A stretch of DNA of 35,029 bases from Propionibacteriaceae bacterium (lineage in GTDB: Bacteria > Actinomycetota > Actinomycetes > Propionibacteriales > Propionibacteriaceae): assembly GCA_009778725.1 (NCBI GenBank), contig WRFP01000003.1:1-35029 (forward strand), given 5' to 3'. A program made the translations under genes and the position numbers. Shown here in pieces: positions 17,552-26,053 of the stretch (the stretch's first letter is position 1; each line of letters opens with the position of its first letter). The notes beneath the pieces were generated by a model. The model was not told the DNA's origin and did not search any database. It saw only the letters and a list, made by a program, of their open reading frames with translations.

Positions 17552-18847
17552 TCAGGCTTTCAGATCGACGTTGAGACGGTTGTCGATGGCGGCGGCAGGC
17601 TGGTTCTGGACCCGGTCCAGATAACTGCGGGACTTGGCCACCTCCTGCTCCAACACCGAGATCGTCTGAGACATATTGGTCAGTGCCTTGGCCTTGAAGG
17701 CGTCGATGGAATCCATCGTCTCATAGATGTTCTTGAACGCCTCTTGCAATTGGGGCAGGCCGATGCTCGACGACGCGGCCTGCTCCTGGATGGCGGCCGA
17801 GTTGTCCTTGAGCATCTCCGACGTCCGCTGGATCAGGGCGGAAGTCGTGCTGTTGAGGGCTGTGATCTGGTCGAGGACGAGCTTCTGATTGCCGAGGGCC
17901 GAGGCCACGATGACGGCCGTCCTGAGGGCTGCCACGGTGGTGGTGGAAGCGCGATCAACACCCTTGATCAACTCGATGTTGTTCTTGATGATGATGTCGA
18001 TGCTGAGGTAGTTCTGGATCGAGACGGCCAGTTGTGTCAGCAGGTCCTGGTGCTTTTGGCGTACATAGAAAAGGACGTCCTGGCTCAGCGCCTGGGCCCG
18101 GGCCGGATCGGTGGCGGTCAGTTCGGCCACCCGTGCGGTCAGCTGGGTGTCGAGGTGCTCGGCGATGTAGACGTACTGGTTGAGCCGGCCCATGGTCTGC
18201 CACAGGTTCTGCTTTTCCATGTTGAGAGCGACATTGTCCCTGGTCAACTCGTCCTGGCCTGAGCGCAGGGCGTGCAGGATGGCGTTGAGATGGTCCTGGG
18301 AGGACTGATATTTGCGGAAATAGTCCTGGACGTTGCGCCCCAGAGGGAGGACGCCGAACAGCTTTTTGGTGAAACCGGTGTCTTGGTGGGGGTCGAGGTC
18401 TTCCACAGTACGGCGGAGGTCCATCAAGGTCTTGCCGACCGTCGAAGCCTGGGCCAGTCCACCCTCGCGCATCGCCTTGACAGGGGCGGACAGCAGGCGG
18501 TTCGAGGTTTCGGCGGCTTTCTGGATGTCGGTGTCGCCCATCGCCCGTACTGCGTCCGCCTGGGCGGCGAACTCGGGGGACTTGGTCTGGGCCTGGTCGA
18601 TCTGCGTCATGAATGAAGCAACCTTGTCGTCCAGGATGGGCACCTGCGACGCCTCGACCTGGGGGGCCATCGCCGGAGCCTGGGTCGTGGCCACGATCGG
18701 CATCGGATCGGGCGCTTCCAGAGTCAGGATTCCCCCCGCTTGGGCTGGGGGAGCAGGTGGTGCCAGGGTCTGCATGGCGGGTGCGGGCTGGGCCGCCATG
18801 GCAGGCGGAGTTGTCGCAGCGGCTTGGGGTGCTGCTAAGTCAGACAT
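17552..18847 (-). CDS. TelA/KlaA-like toxic anion resistance family protein
   Basis: This 431-residue protein has a Pro/Ala/Gln-rich N-terminus (about 1-75) and a long helical domain typical of the TelA family (PF05816). Recognisable segments are MTQIDQAQTKSPEFAAQADAV, a GLAQASTVGKTLMDLRRTVEDLDP stretch, FGVLPLGRNVQDYFRKYQSSQ and the C-terminal coiled coil around FKNIYETMDSIDAFKAKAL. The family is linked to tellurite and other stress resistance, but its biochemistry is poorly known. The ATG at 18847 is preferred over the one at 18859, because GGAGGA lies 4 bp before it. It is the first gene of the minus-strand operon and is divergent from adnA. Confidence 0.9.
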   Translation of the reverse strand: MSDLAAPQAAATTPPAMAAQPAPAMQTLAPPAPPAQAGGILTLEAPDPMPIVATTQAPAMAPQVEASQVPILDDKVASFMTQIDQAQTKSPEFAAQADAVRAMGDTDIQKAAETSNRLLSAPVKAMREGGLAQASTVGKTLMDLRRTVEDLDPHQDTGFTKKLFGVLPLGRNVQDYFRKYQSSQDHLNAILHALRSGQDELTRDNVALNMEKQNLWQTMGRLNQYVYIAEHLDTQLTARVAELTATDPARAQALSQDVLFYVRQKHQDLLTQLAVSIQNYLSIDIIIKNNIELIKGVDRASTTTVAALRTAVIVASALGNQKLVLDQITALNSTTSALIQRTSEMLKDNSAAIQEQAASSSIGLPQLQEAFKNIYETMDSIDAFKAKALTNMSQTISVLEQEVAKSRSYLDRVQNQPAAAIDNRLNVDLKA

Positions 18848-18954
18848 AGATTCCTCCATCGCGAGTCGTCCCTCTAAATGTACCGGCTCGACGCTGAGAC
18901 ACGGTAGTCAGTTCGTCAGGCGTCGATGAATGGGTGATGATTCAGGGTAGCCCC

Positions 18955-19105
18955 GAATCCACCGATTCATGGCTGCTGCGCGACCCTGTGGCGGCACGCT
19001 GGCTCGTCGGGCGTCGCTCCACAGACGTCCAGTCTGCCTTCACGCCACCCGCCGACCCATCGCACCGGCACAGTGTCGCTCGCGACGCCAGCAATCGGTG
19101 GATTC
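18955..19105 (+). repeat. Family 1 palindromic element, copy A (intergenic, upstream of adnA)
   Basis: This is a 151-bp copy with 15-bp inverted ends (CCGAATCCACCGATT at 18953-18967, its complement at 19093-19107). The arms pair imperfectly along the whole element around the apex CAGACGTCCAGTCTG (19022-19036). The element is flanked, 3 bp outside the ends, by GTAGC and GCAGC, a possible 5-bp target duplication with one mismatch. The sense strand has no TAA, TAG or TGA in any frame, so adnA appears extended upstream; the element is still judged non-coding here. It lies between the divergent telA and adnA genes. Confidence 0.93.
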
Positions 19106-19166
19106 GGTGCAGCCCGAAACAGCAATTTTCCCTGCGGCGGTGTCGGCACAGCGAAAACCGGTGAAT

Positions 19167-19196
19167 CCCTCGGGTGAGACATTTTTTGTCCGAGGG
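19167..19196 (+). promoter_or_regulatory. Leader hairpin before adnA
   Basis: CCCTCGG (19167-19173) pairs with CCGAGGG (19190-19196), and GACA pairs with TGTC inside, closing on a T-run. It would lie in the adnA leader about 20 bases before the ATG. It could influence translation or be an attenuator; no SOS box is visible around it. Confidence 0.35.
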
Positions 19197-19214
19197 CCGT
19201 GGTGGAATAGGAAT

Positions 19215-22200
19215 ATGACGATTTCGTACCGGCTGGTGAGGCAGTCCTTCGACAAGGACCGTGTGCTCGACGCTGCCCAACTCCAGGTCGCCGGGCACCG
19301 TCGTGGGGTGACGCTGGTCCTGGGGGGACCGCGCACAGGCAAGACCACGGCGCTGGTCGAGGCGTCGGTGGGGGCTTTGGAAGCAGGGGCGTCGCGGGTG
19401 ATCTTCCTGGCCGGGTCGAGGCCGGCCCGGTTGGAGGTGCGGGCGAAGGCCGGTGTCCGGGCGCCTGAGCTGGTGGGACGGCTGGCGGTGACGACCTTCT
19501 ACAGTTTCTGCCAGTCGGTGGTGCAGACGTACGCCGAGCCGGGGCAGGTTCCAGCTGTCCTGTCTGCCGCACGCCAGGACAGTTATATCCGCGACCTCGT
19601 CCTGGGGCAGCCGGCCGATGCCTGGCCCGAGCGGTTCAGATTGGCCAGGAGGACGGTGCAGTTCGCGGCCAGTGTTCGTGAGGCGGTGGCTGCTTGTCAG
19701 CGCGCGGGGTTGTCCGGCCAGGATGTGGTGGCCCAAGGGACTGAGGCCCAGCGCGACGATTGGGTCAGTCTGGGCCGGTTCTTCCAGGAGTATCTCGACG
19801 TTCTCGGGATGTCGGCCAAGCTGGATTATCCAGAAATCCTGGTCCGGGCAGCGGGGCTGTTGAGGCAAGAGTCAGTACGCGCCGAGGTCAGTCCGCCGGG
19901 CTGCATGGTCGTGGTGGACGGCGTGGAGGACATGGATGCGGCCCAGATCGAGGTCCTCGACGCCTTGGTCGACGCATCGGTGCCGACGATTCTGGCAGCG
20001 GATCCGGATGCGCAGGTCTATGGATTCCGGGGCGCCCGGCCGCGGTCGGCGGGAGAGATGCTGCAACAGTGGTCGGGGCGGGGACTGGACACTCGTGTTG
20101 TCGTTTTAGCGCAGGGGCATCGGGTCGCGGCTCAGGTCGACCTGGCCTGTTCCCAGTTCAGACGGCGTATTCCGCTTCCGGCGGGAATCGATGTGGCGGA
20201 CCTGACGAGGTACCGGAGCCCTGTGCCCGACTGTGAGGGTGAGGTGATCAGACTCCTTGTCAGTGACGGTGTGGCGGAGGCGGATCAGATCGCCCGAATC
20301 TTGCGCCACGCCCATGTGCTCGACGAGGTGGCGTTTGAAGACATGGCGATCCTGGTGCGCAAGACCAGTCAGTTCTCGCGCTACGCCCTGGCCTGTGAAC
20401 AGGCCGGTGTGCCGGTCGTGGTCTCCGGTGATGAGATCCAGTTGAGCCGGGAGCCGATCGTCACCTGGTTGTTGGACCTGGTCAAGCTGAGCGTCCAGGA
20501 CGCTGCCGGAGTTGAGGAGGAGAGTGGGTATCTCGACAGTGGCGAAAACCAGGCCGGTGACTCGAACCAGGATCTTGGTCGTGAGGAGAGCCAGGGCGGA
20601 TCTGGGGGTGCTGGTCATGGTGACGGCGGTGGCAGGCTTGACCCGAATGCACCGATCCATGGCTGCTGCGCGACGCCAGCAATCGGTGGATTCAGGTGTG
20701 ACCGTGACGAAGGCACGGTGAGGCAGGCTCCCACGGGCCAGCGGGTCGCGGATGTGTTGTGGCAGGTGTGGAAAGAATCGGGACTCCAGGAGACCCTGAT
20801 GGCCGAAGCCGAGGGGTCGGGTCCCGAAGCCTTGCGGGCCCATCACGGGCTCGACGCTGTCATGGAGTTGTTCACGGTGGCGTCAGCCTTCTCGGACCTT
20901 CCGGCTGACAAGGGGACACACGCATTACTTGAGGCGGTTGCCAACCAGGAAATACCCGAAGACCTGCCGCGTTCATCGTCGTGGACCGCCTCGGCCGTAC
21001 GACTGACGACCGCTCATCGGGCCAAGGGTAGGACATGGTCTGTTGTCGTCGTGGCCGGAGTGGAAGAAGGGGTCTGGCCCTTGGACCCACCACCGCCTCC
21101 CATGGTTTCGGTCAATGGATTAGTTCCGGCGTCCATGGATGACCGGGAGATCGTGGTGGCGGAGCGCAAACTGCTTTACGCGGCATGCTCCAGTGCCAGT
21201 CATCGTCTGGTGGTCACGGCCGTCGATGATGGGGAACGCTGCCCGTCGTCGTTCTTCGACCAGATCGTGGCCGAAACCAGACGGCTGGACTCCAGCCCAC
21301 CAGCCGAATGGATGTCGGCATCGGAAGTCGTGGGCCGCCTGCGGTATGTTGCGGCAGACGAGACGGCTGATCCGGGATTGAGGCAAGCCGCCTGCGACCG
21401 TCTGGCCCGTCTGAGCCAGTCCCCGGTCTTCCCCGGTTGCGACCCACGCGAGTGGTGGGGGATCGATCCATCGCTGAGGGTAGACCTGGGACTCCCGATC
21501 GGTGTGGATAGGTTGATCGGTGCGGATTCTGGTCCCGGCCATGTGTCCGATTCGGCTCTTAGCCCGCAGCCAGTCACCTTGTCAGCCAGCCAGGTGGAGT
21601 CCTTGTTGGCCTGTCCCAGACGATGGTTCTTGTCTCACCAGGCTCTGGCCGACCGGCCGCAGTCCGCCAGGACGCGGATCGGGTCGGCACTGCATGCGCT
21701 GATCCAGGACCCCGATGCTGGGCTGGAGCAGATGGTCGAGAATCTGCGGGCCAGGTGGGACGAGATCGAGTTCCCTGCCGAGTGGATGCGACGTACTGAA
21801 TTCGACCAAGCGTGCTTGTGTCTGGAGCGCTTCGATGCGCTGAACCGGGCCCGGTCCCGGGAAGTTCTGGCCCGGGAGGCCAGTGTGGCTGTGGATCTGG
21901 TGTCGGGGGGTCCGGTGCGGGTCCAGGGCCGGATCGACACGGTGGAACGCGACGACGCCTCACGGGTGTGGATCGTCGACTTCAAGACCGGCCAGCAGCT
22001 TCCGACCAGGGCACAGGCTGCCGCCAACATCCAACTGGGGTTGTACCAGTTGGCGGCCCTGGCGGGAGGATTGGTTGTCGTGGACTCAGAACACAGCGCT
22101 GTGGCGGGGGCGGAACTGGTCTATCTGAGCAAGGAGGCCGGCAAGGGATCCCGTCTTCCCAAAGTTCTCGCCCAGGAATCCTTGCAGCAGGTCCCGCACC

Positions 22201-22415
22201 TGGGTGACGAACCGGTGATGCCCATTTTGAGCACGCACCTCGCCGAGGGGATCCGAGATCCACGACAGTACCCGACCTGGGTCCACCACCGTGTCGCAAT
22301 CGCGGCCTCCATCGTCAGAAGTGGGGATTACTCTCCAGTCGCCGGTCCTGACTGCCGTACTTGCTCCTTCACCCACGGATGCCCGATCGCGGCTGAGGGG
22401 CGGGTGCGATCATGA
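19215..22415 (+). CDS. adnA: AdnA-like helicase-nuclease subunit, carrying an in-frame palindromic element
   Basis: AdnA is one half of the AdnAB motor-nuclease that resects double-strand-break ends in actinobacteria. From the ATG at 19215 (MTISYRLVRQ) it has 1066 residues, near the mycobacterial length. Walker A is GGPRTGKTT (37-45). The Walker B region is degenerate (VVVDGVEDMD near 233 instead of DEYQD), as expected for the weaker AdnA motor. YGFRGARP is near 268, VVVAGVEEGVW near 612 and LLYAACSSASHRL near 652. The C-terminal nuclease has WIVDFKTG near 919 and QLGLYQLA near 939. Cysteines in LLACPRRWF and CRTCSFTHGCP suggest an Fe-S cluster. The in-frame start 246 bp upstream would encode the intergenic element and is rejected. 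Its stop overlaps adnB as ATGA. Confidence 0.9.
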   Translation: MTISYRLVRQSFDKDRVLDAAQLQVAGHRRGVTLVLGGPRTGKTTALVEASVGALEAGASRVIFLAGSRPARLEVRAKAGVRAPELVGRLAVTTFYSFCQSVVQTYAEPGQVPAVLSAARQDSYIRDLVLGQPADAWPERFRLARRTVQFAASVREAVAACQRAGLSGQDVVAQGTEAQRDDWVSLGRFFQEYLDVLGMSAKLDYPEILVRAAGLLRQESVRAEVSPPGCMVVVDGVEDMDAAQIEVLDALVDASVPTILAADPDAQVYGFRGARPRSAGEMLQQWSGRGLDTRVVVLAQGHRVAAQVDLACSQFRRRIPLPAGIDVADLTRYRSPVPDCEGEVIRLLVSDGVAEADQIARILRHAHVLDEVAFEDMAILVRKTSQFSRYALACEQAGVPVVVSGDEIQLSREPIVTWLLDLVKLSVQDAAGVEEESGYLDSGENQAGDSNQDLGREESQGGSGGAGHGDGGGRLDPNAPIHGCCATPAIGGFRCDRDEGTVRQAPTGQRVADVLWQVWKESGLQETLMAEAEGSGPEALRAHHGLDAVMELFTVASAFSDLPADKGTHALLEAVANQEIPEDLPRSSSWTASAVRLTTAHRAKGRTWSVVVVAGVEEGVWPLDPPPPPMVSVNGLVPASMDDREIVVAERKLLYAACSSASHRLVVTAVDDGERCPSSFFDQIVAETRRLDSSPPAEWMSASEVVGRLRYVAADETADPGLRQAACDRLARLSQSPVFPGCDPREWWGIDPSLRVDLGLPIGVDRLIGADSGPGHVSDSALSPQPVTLSASQVESLLACPRRWFLSHQALADRPQSARTRIGSALHALIQDPDAGLEQMVENLRARWDEIEFPAEWMRRTEFDQACLCLERFDALNRARSREVLAREASVAVDLVSGGPVRVQGRIDTVERDDASRVWIVDFKTGQQLPTRAQAAANIQLGLYQLAALAGGLVVVDSEHSAVAGAELVYLSKEAGKGSRLPKVLAQESLQQVPHLGDEPVMPILSTHLAEGIRDPRQYPTWVHHRVAIAASIVRSGDYSPVAGPDCRTCSFTHGCPIAAEGRVRS
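20645..20693 (+). repeat. Family 1 element, short form, copy B, in frame in adnA
   Basis: This 49-bp element has ends GAATGCACCGAT and ATCGGTGGATTC. It lacks the middle 102 bp of the long form; the breakpoint lies at the repeated CGCGAC that borders the missing part. It encodes NAPIHGCCATPAIGGF at about residues 477-493 of AdnA, at the end of a Gly/Asp/Glu-rich linker between the two halves of the motor. It is in sense orientation and has no stop trinucleotide in any forward frame. Confidence 0.93.
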
Positions 22416-25400
22416 GACCGGCACTGACCACGCCCGACGACCTGTGCCAGGTCATGGGCATCCCGTTCTCCGACGAGCAGATCGAGGCGATCACGGCGCC
22501 GATGGCTCCTTCGGTGATCATCGCCGGGGCCGGAACCGGCAAGACGACAGTCATGGCGGCTCGCGTGGTCTGGCTCGTCGGCAGGGCTGAGGTCGCCCCT
22601 GAACGGGTCCTCGGCCTGACCTTCACCCGCAAGGCCGCCCAGGAACTGTCCTCACGAGTACGGGCAGGACTGGAATTGGTGGGAGCCGACGACGCCTATC
22701 CGCGCATCTCCACCTATGACGCCTTCGCCTCCCGCCTGGTGTCCGAGTTCGGGGCCTGGATGGGGGTCAGCTCATCGACGAGAGTTCTGACCGGTGCCGA
22801 ACGCCACATCCTGGCCGACCAGGTCGTTCGTACTTTGTCTGAGCCGCCTGGGACCCTGGCTGACAAGGCACTATCAACGATCATTGCAGGCATGTTGAAA
22901 CTGGAGGAGTCGATCCAATCCCACCTCGTCCCCGATCAGTCGATCGAGGATTACACCGCCAGCTTCATCGGTGACCTCGAACAGGCGCCGTTGTACCGGG
23001 GTTTGCCGTACGTCAGCATCACCGACGCCGAGCAGACCGCTCGAGAGCGGTTGGATCTGTTGCGTCTCAGCCAGGCCTATCGCGACCTCAAAGCCCGCCA
23101 CTCACTGGTGGAGTTCTCCGACCAGATGGCGATCGCCGTCCGGCTCGCAGCGGACTTGCCCGAGGTCGGGGCTGCGCTCAGACAACAGTACGGCCTGGTC
23201 ATCGTGGATGAGTATCAGGACACGTCCCCGGCCCAGGCTCATCTGCTCAGCCGCCTGTTCGGAACCGAGGCGGGCGTGGAGGGCTACCCCGTCACGGCGG
23301 TGGGCGACCCGTGCCAGGCCATCTACACCTGGCGGGGAGCGGCCGTGGACAACATTTACTCTTTCCATGATTCATTCGGGTCGGCGGATCGAAGCACGTA
23401 CGTCTTGAGTGTCAACCGGCGTTCGGGCGAATCCATCCTGGCAGCGGCCAATGCGGTGGCAGCTGATGTCCGGGCCGACCCCCTGGTGGCCGGGCAACGA
23501 GCCTTGCCACTGGTCGCCAGCGCACAGGCAGTTGCCGCTGAGGTCGTTGTCCGTCAATTCGAAACTGCCGACGAGGAAGCCGACGGGGTCGCTGAGTCGC
23601 TGGCGGATGCTGTGCGTACTGGCATCATCACCGGGTGGGGGCAGGCTGCCGTCTTGCTGCGCCGCAACCGCGAGATCGGCCCGATCGTGCGGGCCTGTGA
23701 GCGGCGGGGGATTCCCGTGGCGATCCAGGACATGGGCGGTTTGCTGGGCATCGAAGCGGTGTCGCAGGTCTACGCGATGATCAAGCTGATCACGGATCCG
23801 GCGTCGAACCCCGAGATCGTGGAGATTCTGGGTGGCCCCCGGTTCCGCCTGGGTGCCCAGGACCTGGGCCTGGTGGCCAGGCGGGCGCGTGACCTGGCGC
23901 TGGTCAGAGGTGGTCTAGACCAGGAGGTACGGCTGGTGGACGCCGTCCTGGACGCCGGCGACGAGTCCTGGGTTACCCCGAGTCCACCGATCCATGACTA
24001 CGACGCGACCGGGTGGAGGCACGCTGACTCGTCGGTCGGCGCTCCACAGACGTCCAGTCTGCCCTCACGCCACCCGCCGACCCATCGCACCGGCACCGTG
24101 TCGCTCGCGACGCCAGCGATCGGTGGATTCGGGGTACCACGGCTCAGCCTGGGGGCGCGATGGGCACTGCAACGGTTGAAAGCAGACCTGAATCTCTTGG
24201 GGACACACCACGGCACGGTGGTGGACCATGTCAGACGCATCGTGTCCCAGATCGGTCTCGACACCGAGATCTACGCCAGCCAGGCCGGGTGTGGACCCCA
24301 CCTGAGGCAATTCCTGTCACACGTCGCGGATTTCGCCGCGACCAGGCCCGACACCTCCTTGTCGGCCCTGGCAGCTTACCTTCGGGCTGAGGAGGAGTTC
24401 GGAGTCGGTCTGACCCAGGCAGCGCCGACCAGGCCCGACGCGGTGACGGTCATGACCATCCATCGGGCCAAAGGCCTGGAATGGGACTGTGTCTATCTGC
24501 CGTGCCTGGTGGACAGGGTCTTTCCCCAAGACAGGGTCACCGACAACCCCTTGACCTCACCGGCCGGGTTGCCCACGGCCCTGCGTTCGGACGCTGCTGC
24601 CATGCCGCAACTCGGCCAGGTGACCAACAAGGGCTTGGCCGGATTCAAAGAGGAGTTGAAACAGGCCTTGAATCTCAGTGAGGACAGGTTGGCCTATGTG
24701 GGCCTCACCCGGGCCAGGCGCCGTCTGGTGATCACCGCTCACCGGCGAAGCCCGGCCTCAGTCCGGCCCCGGGACCTGTCGCGCTACATCACCACGATCG
24801 CCGGGCTGCACCTGGGCGAAGTGAGCTTGCTCGACGGCTCGGATGTCCGTGAGGAGGACTCCAGGGCTCCAGGTTCTCCAGGTTCTCCAGGTTCCTCAGG
24901 TACCCCCCTGGAGCCTGCCGACGACCCACGATGGCAGGAAAGCGCAGTAGCTGTCCTGCGGGCCACGCACGGTGTGTCCACCTGGAACTGCGGCGAGCTT
25001 CCCGACCGGGCTGAGCCCGAATCCACCGATCCATTGCTGCTCCACGACCCTGTGGAGGCACGCTGGCTCGTCGGGCGTCGCTCCACAGACGTCCAGTCTG
25101 CCTTCACGCCACCCGCCGACCCATCGCACCGGCACAGTGTCGCCCGCGACGCAAGCGATCGGTGGATTCGGGCTGAGTCCGAAATCGCTGAGTGGGACGA
25201 GCGTATCTCTTGGCTGGAGCGGCGTGCGACCACTGCGAAGGTCGTGGATGTCGTTGTCCCGACCCCTTTGTCAACCTCGCAACTGGTCCGTATCGGCGAC
25301 AGTCCGGCGGAGTTCGCGGCCCGGCTGGCCCGTCCCTTGCCCCACCCACCCTCCCGGCGTACTGACACCGGATCGCGCTTCCATGCCTGGGTCGAGCAGT

Positions 25401-26035
25401 ACTACACGTCATCGCCCCTGCTGCAGGTCGGGGACGACGCACCCGACCGATCCGGAGCGCTCGCCACAGCGCAGCAACACTTCTTGGACAGCTCCTTCGC
25501 CGCGGCCCATCCCGCGGTCATCGAACAGGACTTCATGACGACGGTCGGCGGGCATCCGGTCTCCGGCCGGATCGACGCGGTTTTCCGGGCCGAGGACAAC
25601 CCCGGCCTGGTCCCCCAGGGCAAGAAGGTCCTGATCGTCGACTGGAAAACCGGGACAAGCCAGGGCAGTCCCACCCAGTTGGCCGTGTACGCCCGGGCCT
25701 GGGCCGCAGCCGCCCACCTCAGTGACGACGAGGTCGCCGCAGGTTTCTACTACGCGGCGACCGGTGTCTTCCAGGAGGTGGCAGTCGCAGCTCAGATCGA
25801 CGACATCCTCGCTGGTGTCATGACGGCCCAGACCAGTGATGTGCCGGTGAACGTAGCTGAGCCCGGATGCACCGATTCATGGCTGCTGCGCGACCCTGTG
25901 GAGGCACGCTGGCTCGTCGGTCGGCGCTCACCAGACGTCCAGTCTGCCTTCACGCCACCCGCCGACCCATCGCACCCCCACAGTGTCGCTCGCGACGCCA
26001 GCAATCGGTGCATTCGGGCTGAGCCCGGCCCGTGA
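22412..26035 (+). CDS. adnB: AdnB-like helicase-nuclease subunit, carrying three in-frame palindromic elements
   Basis: AdnB is the lead motor and second nuclease of AdnAB. The 1207-residue protein has SDEQ (Q motif), Walker A GAGTGKTT (39-46), VRAGLE, Walker B VIVDEYQDTS near 263, GDPCQAIYTWRG near 298, VMTIHRAKGLEWD near 681 and YVGLTRARRRL near 762. The RecB-like nuclease has GSRFHAWVEQYY near 986, SGRIDAVF, LIVDWKTG near 1076 and QLAVYARAW near 1089. Three family 1 elements add about 54 residues each, at 523-573, 869-919 and 1151-1201; without them the protein would be about 1045 residues. A collagen-like GSPGSPGSSG stretch lies near 820. The ATG overlaps adnA's stop, and the gene ends TGATAA. 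Confidence 0.93.
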   Translation: MRPALTTPDDLCQVMGIPFSDEQIEAITAPMAPSVIIAGAGTGKTTVMAARVVWLVGRAEVAPERVLGLTFTRKAAQELSSRVRAGLELVGADDAYPRISTYDAFASRLVSEFGAWMGVSSSTRVLTGAERHILADQVVRTLSEPPGTLADKALSTIIAGMLKLEESIQSHLVPDQSIEDYTASFIGDLEQAPLYRGLPYVSITDAEQTARERLDLLRLSQAYRDLKARHSLVEFSDQMAIAVRLAADLPEVGAALRQQYGLVIVDEYQDTSPAQAHLLSRLFGTEAGVEGYPVTAVGDPCQAIYTWRGAAVDNIYSFHDSFGSADRSTYVLSVNRRSGESILAAANAVAADVRADPLVAGQRALPLVASAQAVAAEVVVRQFETADEEADGVAESLADAVRTGIITGWGQAAVLLRRNREIGPIVRACERRGIPVAIQDMGGLLGIEAVSQVYAMIKLITDPASNPEIVEILGGPRFRLGAQDLGLVARRARDLALVRGGLDQEVRLVDAVLDAGDESWVTPSPPIHDYDATGWRHADSSVGAPQTSSLPSRHPPTHRTGTVSLATPAIGGFGVPRLSLGARWALQRLKADLNLLGTHHGTVVDHVRRIVSQIGLDTEIYASQAGCGPHLRQFLSHVADFAATRPDTSLSALAAYLRAEEEFGVGLTQAAPTRPDAVTVMTIHRAKGLEWDCVYLPCLVDRVFPQDRVTDNPLTSPAGLPTALRSDAAAMPQLGQVTNKGLAGFKEELKQALNLSEDRLAYVGLTRARRRLVITAHRRSPASVRPRDLSRYITTIAGLHLGEVSLLDGSDVREEDSRAPGSPGSPGSSGTPLEPADDPRWQESAVAVLRATHGVSTWNCGELPDRAEPESTDPLLLHDPVEARWLVGRRSTDVQSAFTPPADPSHRHSVARDASDRWIRAESEIAEWDERISWLERRATTAKVVDVVVPTPLSTSQLVRIGDSPAEFAARLARPLPHPPSRRTDTGSRFHAWVEQYYTSSPLLQVGDDAPDRSGALATAQQHFLDSSFAAAHPAVIEQDFMTTVGGHPVSGRIDAVFRAEDNPGLVPQGKKVLIVDWKTGTSQGSPTQLAVYARAWAAAAHLSDDEVAAGFYYAATGVFQEVAVAAQIDDILAGVMTAQTSDVPVNVAEPGCTDSWLLRDPVEARWLVGRRSPDVQSAFTPPADPSHPHSVARDASNRCIRAEPGP
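23980..24130 (+). repeat. Family 1 element, copy C, in frame in adnB
   Basis: A 151-bp copy with ends GAGTCCACCGAT and ATCGGTGGATTC. The flanking bases extend the inverted repeat (GGTTACCCC left, GGGGTACC right). It encodes a segment running from SPPIHDYD to TPAIGGFG. It is in the same reading phase as copies B and F. It lies in the 2A/2B motor region before a conserved LSLGARWALQRLK helix. This is the most diverged genic copy; it has two TGA trinucleotides, both out of frame. Confidence 0.93.
24860..24901 (+). repeat. 9-bp tandem repeat in adnB
   Basis: CCAGGTTCT is repeated at 24869, 24878 and 24887 (last base changed), with weaker copies on both sides. It encodes GSP/GSSG triplets, a collagen-like flexible linker between the motor and copy D. 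Confidence 0.85.
25019..25169 (+). repeat. Family 1 element, copy D, in frame in adnB
   Basis: A 151-bp copy whose inverted ends extend to AGCCCGAATCCACCGATC. Beyond the added CCC/GGG it is flanked on both sides by CTGAG, a perfect 5-bp direct repeat that looks like a target duplication. It encodes a segment from ESTDPLLLHDPVEARWLVG to DASDRWIRAE, a different reading phase from copies B, C and F. It lies between the motor and the nuclease domain. Confidence 0.95.
25865..26015 (+). repeat. Family 1 element, copy E, in frame at the end of adnB
   Basis: A 151-bp copy that forms the AdnB C-terminus: the stop codon follows 18 bp later. The outer arm carries the same base change on both sides (GATGC on the left, GCATTC on the right), so pairing is kept. 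Flanking CTGAG occurs on both sides as in copy D. It encodes a segment from GCTDSWLLRDPVEARWLVG to DASNRCIRAE in the same phase as copy D. Confidence 0.95.
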
Positions 26036-26053
26036 TAACCTGCGACACGTCAC

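Noticed and set aside
18969..19214. Upstream in-frame extension of adnA by 82 codons.
   Set aside because: It consists of element A plus leader sequence read in a phase that is open only because the element lacks stops; conserved AdnA sequence starts at 19215.
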